The notes below the pieces were generated by a model. That model ran no database searches, was not told the origin of the DNA, and was given only the letters and a program-made list of their open reading frames with translations. A stretch of 64,000 bases of DNA from positions 62,001 through 126,000 of the forward strand of contig NZ_UXAV01000031.1 of the NCBI RefSeq assembly GCF_900609045.1, read 5' to 3'. Position 1 is the first letter of the stretch. Each line of letters opens with the position of its first letter. This stretch comes from Filibacter tadaridae. Its GTDB lineage: Bacteria; Bacillota; Bacilli; Bacillales_A; Planococcaceae. The position numbers were made by a program, and so were the translations under genes. Positions 62,328 through 64,000 of this stretch are shown here, piece after piece.

Positions 62328-64000
62328 ATGAAGCGTTTTTTATCTATATTTATAGTCTTAGGCCTTGTATTTTCATTGGTTACACAGGTAAGTGCAGCAA
62401 GCGCTACTTTTAAAGATGTACCCGCAAGCCACCCTTTTTATAAAGAAATCACATTTCTTCTTGATAGAGGGGTAATTAGTGCGAAAGATAAATATGGCGT
62501 AAACGACAAGGTAACACGTGAAGAAGTTGCGGTAATGGTTTCAAAAGCAGTTGGACTCAATGGGACTCAAACCTCAACTAAATTCAAAGACGTACCAAAA
62601 AGTAATAGATCTTCTGGATATATTAATTCAGCGGTTAATGCAGGGATAATTAATGGATATTCGGATGGTACATTTAGACCTAAATTAATAGTGAATCGTG
62701 GGCAAATGGCTATCTTTTTAGCAAATGCATTTGATTTAAAGGTAGATTCTAGTTCGAATTTTAAAGATGTCAAGCCATCGATGGCTTCTTATTCAGCGAT
62801 CAAGAAGATTGTACAGGCAAAAATTACTACTGGATATTCAGACAATACTTTCAGACCGAACGATACTTTAACACGTGGACAAATTTCAGCTTTTCTTGCT
62901 CGCGCAATGGATTCTGGAAAAGTAGATTCTGAAAAAGTTTATTCCACAAAAGAAGTTGTAGAGTTAAATGACCCGAAAGTTGTATTAATTGAAACGGATA
63001 CTGGTCAAGGTAGTGGTGTCGTTATTGCCAATGGCTTAATTATAACTAACCATCATGTAATTGATGAAGCAACAAGGGCAACTGTTACATTTAATAACGG
63101 TGCGAAATTTGAGGTTGCTGGTGTTGTAGAATCTGACTCGAAAAAAGATATAGCTATTTTAAAAACAACAAAGACATTTACAGAATCAGGTGTATCCATT
63201 AGGCCTTCAAGTAAAGGGCTATCTAAGGGTGAAAAAGTAATAGCTATAGGTAACCCAAAAGGATTACAAAACACAGTTTCAGAAGGGATTATCAGCTCAT
63301 TTAGAAATCCCGAAGGCGTTTCACTAATTCAAATAAATGCAGATATTGACCACGGTAGTTCAGATGGTGGATTGTTTGATGTCAGTGGTAAACTAATTGG
63401 TATTACTAGCAGTGGATATGATAAGGCATATGCTAATCTTAATTTTGCTGTTGCTTCTGAAGAATTCGTACCAATGGTAAACAAGTATATTAATAAGGAC
63501 TTTAAAAATATTAATGCTTCGTTCGCTAAACCGAATATTCCTGAACAGCCAACAAAACCAACAGAACCAACAGAACCCAATCAGTATCCAGTATTAGGAA
63601 AAGTAGCATTAGGGATGACAAAGGAACAAGTAAAAAATTTAGCAGGCGGATATTTTTCGAATGAAACCACCAATACTCTGTATTTCAGTAATGCTAACGT
63701 ATTGGGGTATTTAGCTGATACAAGTTATGAATTCCAAGGGAATAAATTAGTAGCAATTAATGTTTTTCATTATGTAGTAGAAAATCAATATGATTTGGAT
63801 ATCCTAGAAGCCTTTTTTGTAGTCATGTACAATGAAATTAGTGACGTTTATGGGCGAGCAGATATTCTGGATACCGACTGGTATGATGATAACGATGGTT
63901 ATTCTTTAAGTGCGTACTGGATGAACCCGACTCATAACACACTTCTTGTAGTTAAGATTATGGAGAGCTTTGATACTTATGGAGGAATTCGAATTTCGAT
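62328..64000 (+). CDS. SLH-domain trypsin-like serine protease (3' end outside window)
   Basis: At least 557 residues; continues past base 64000. Signal peptide KRFLSIFIVLGLVFSLVTQV with cleavage near VSAASA. Three SLH repeats follow (about 27-200: ATFKDVPASHPFYKEITFLL, TKFKDVPKSNRSSGYINSAV, NFKDVKPSMASYSAIKKIVQ). Then comes a trypsin/DegP-like domain (about 220-400) with catalytic His in LIITNHHVIDEA and Asp in ESDSKKDIAILK. The Ser region reads DIDHGSSDGGLFD, where family members have GSSGG, so the residue after the nucleophile is Asp. A Pro/Thr/Glu linker (EQPTKPTEPTEPNQ) and a C-terminal domain of unknown type follow. AAAGGAGG lies 7 nt before the ATG. Activity is uncertain because of the Asp. 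Confidence 0.88.
   Translation, partial: MKRFLSIFIVLGLVFSLVTQVSAASATFKDVPASHPFYKEITFLLDRGVISAKDKYGVNDKVTREEVAVMVSKAVGLNGTQTSTKFKDVPKSNRSSGYINSAVNAGIINGYSDGTFRPKLIVNRGQMAIFLANAFDLKVDSSSNFKDVKPSMASYSAIKKIVQAKITTGYSDNTFRPNDTLTRGQISAFLARAMDSGKVDSEKVYSTKEVVELNDPKVVLIETDTGQGSGVVIANGLIITNHHVIDEATRATVTFNNGAKFEVAGVVESDSKKDIAILKTTKTFTESGVSIRPSSKGLSKGEKVIAIGNPKGLQNTVSEGIISSFRNPEGVSLIQINADIDHGSSDGGLFDVSGKLIGITSSGYDKAYANLNFAVASEEFVPMVNKYINKDFKNINASFAKPNIPEQPTKPTEPTEPNQYPVLGKVALGMTKEQVKNLAGGYFSNETTNTLYFSNANVLGYLADTSYEFQGNKLVAINVFHYVVENQYDLDILEAFFVVMYNEISDVYGRADILDTDWYDDNDGYSLSAYWMNPTHNTLLVVKIMESFDTYGGIRIS

Noticed and set aside
1..64000. tRNA or rRNA genes
   Set aside because: No tRNA-like TTCGAATC/cloverleaf pattern or rRNA sequence was recognised on reading; a tRNAscan or Infernal run would settle it.

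Overview
The window looks like chromosomal DNA of a low-to-mid G+C, endospore-forming Bacillales bacterium. A Sporosarcina-like member of the Planococcaceae is my best guess, but this is inference. Reasons: strong AGGAGG-type ribosome sites, many TTG/GTG starts, a YukE-YukD-YukC-YukBA-YueB-YueC type VII secretion cluster, the sporulation checkpoint gene sda with DnaA boxes, a YtaF-like protein, YqeY, a RelP/YwaC-type alarmone synthetase and several SLH-domain surface proteins.

Layout. 1-3636: oligopeptide ABC transporter (oppA-oppB-oppC, minus strand, oppC cut by the window edge). 3761-10345: DUF3899-like membrane protein, M19 dipeptidase, small basic protein, pRiA4b ORF-3-like protein, YyaL/DUF255 protein and a zinc-ribbon membrane protein that seems to start at ATC. 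10504-13427: hutU-hutI histidine degradation. 13584-15020: a receiver-like/AraC regulator split by an in-frame amber stop. 15622-25451: complete type VII (Ess/Yuk) secretion operon. 25452-28017: sda with DnaA boxes, a patatin-like lipase that seems to start at CTG, and a small ORF. 28334-34228: a PAS-PAS-GGDEF-EAL-PilZ protein, a luciferase-like flavin oxidoreductase and a TPR-GGDEF protein. 34333-37714: a globin gene split by an in-frame ochre stop, a PBP3-type lipoprotein transpeptidase and endonuclease V. 37914-44686: three unknown proteins, then a ThDP enzyme translationally coupled to a GAF-GAF-PAS-GGDEF-EAL protein. 45424-47486: an SMC/OLD-like ATPase overlapping a TOPRIM-like protein, a candidate phage-defence pair. 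47664-52834: OsmC, small membrane protein, pyrrolidone carboxyl peptidase, SLH-SH3-NlpC/P60 hydrolase, YtaF/MntP-like protein and YqeY. 53181-57552: XRE regulator, amidase, anchored unknown protein and sulfatase, in a region with dispersed ~145-bp repeats. 57553-64000: repeat-rich spacer, RelP-like synthetase and two SLH proteins, the last a trypsin-like protease cut by the window end.

The least-explained feature is a set of intergenic tandem arrays whose units are almost all exactly 21 bp (two helical turns). One family (core ATTGATCGCTTC) forms a 21-unit and a 20-unit array. A second family (core CGTTGTGAGGTT) occurs at six sites. The two cores share the skeleton TTG-N3-G-N-TTC. A second structural element is a ~84-bp branched or long hairpin present twice, with compensatory base changes. 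These arrays and hairpins, and the ATPase-TOPRIM pair next to one array, are the main leads for something undescribed.

C-di-GMP signalling is prominent: three GGDEF/EAL proteins lie within 17 kb. Two genes (regulator, globin) each carry one in-frame stop that a single C-to-T change in a Gln codon would explain.
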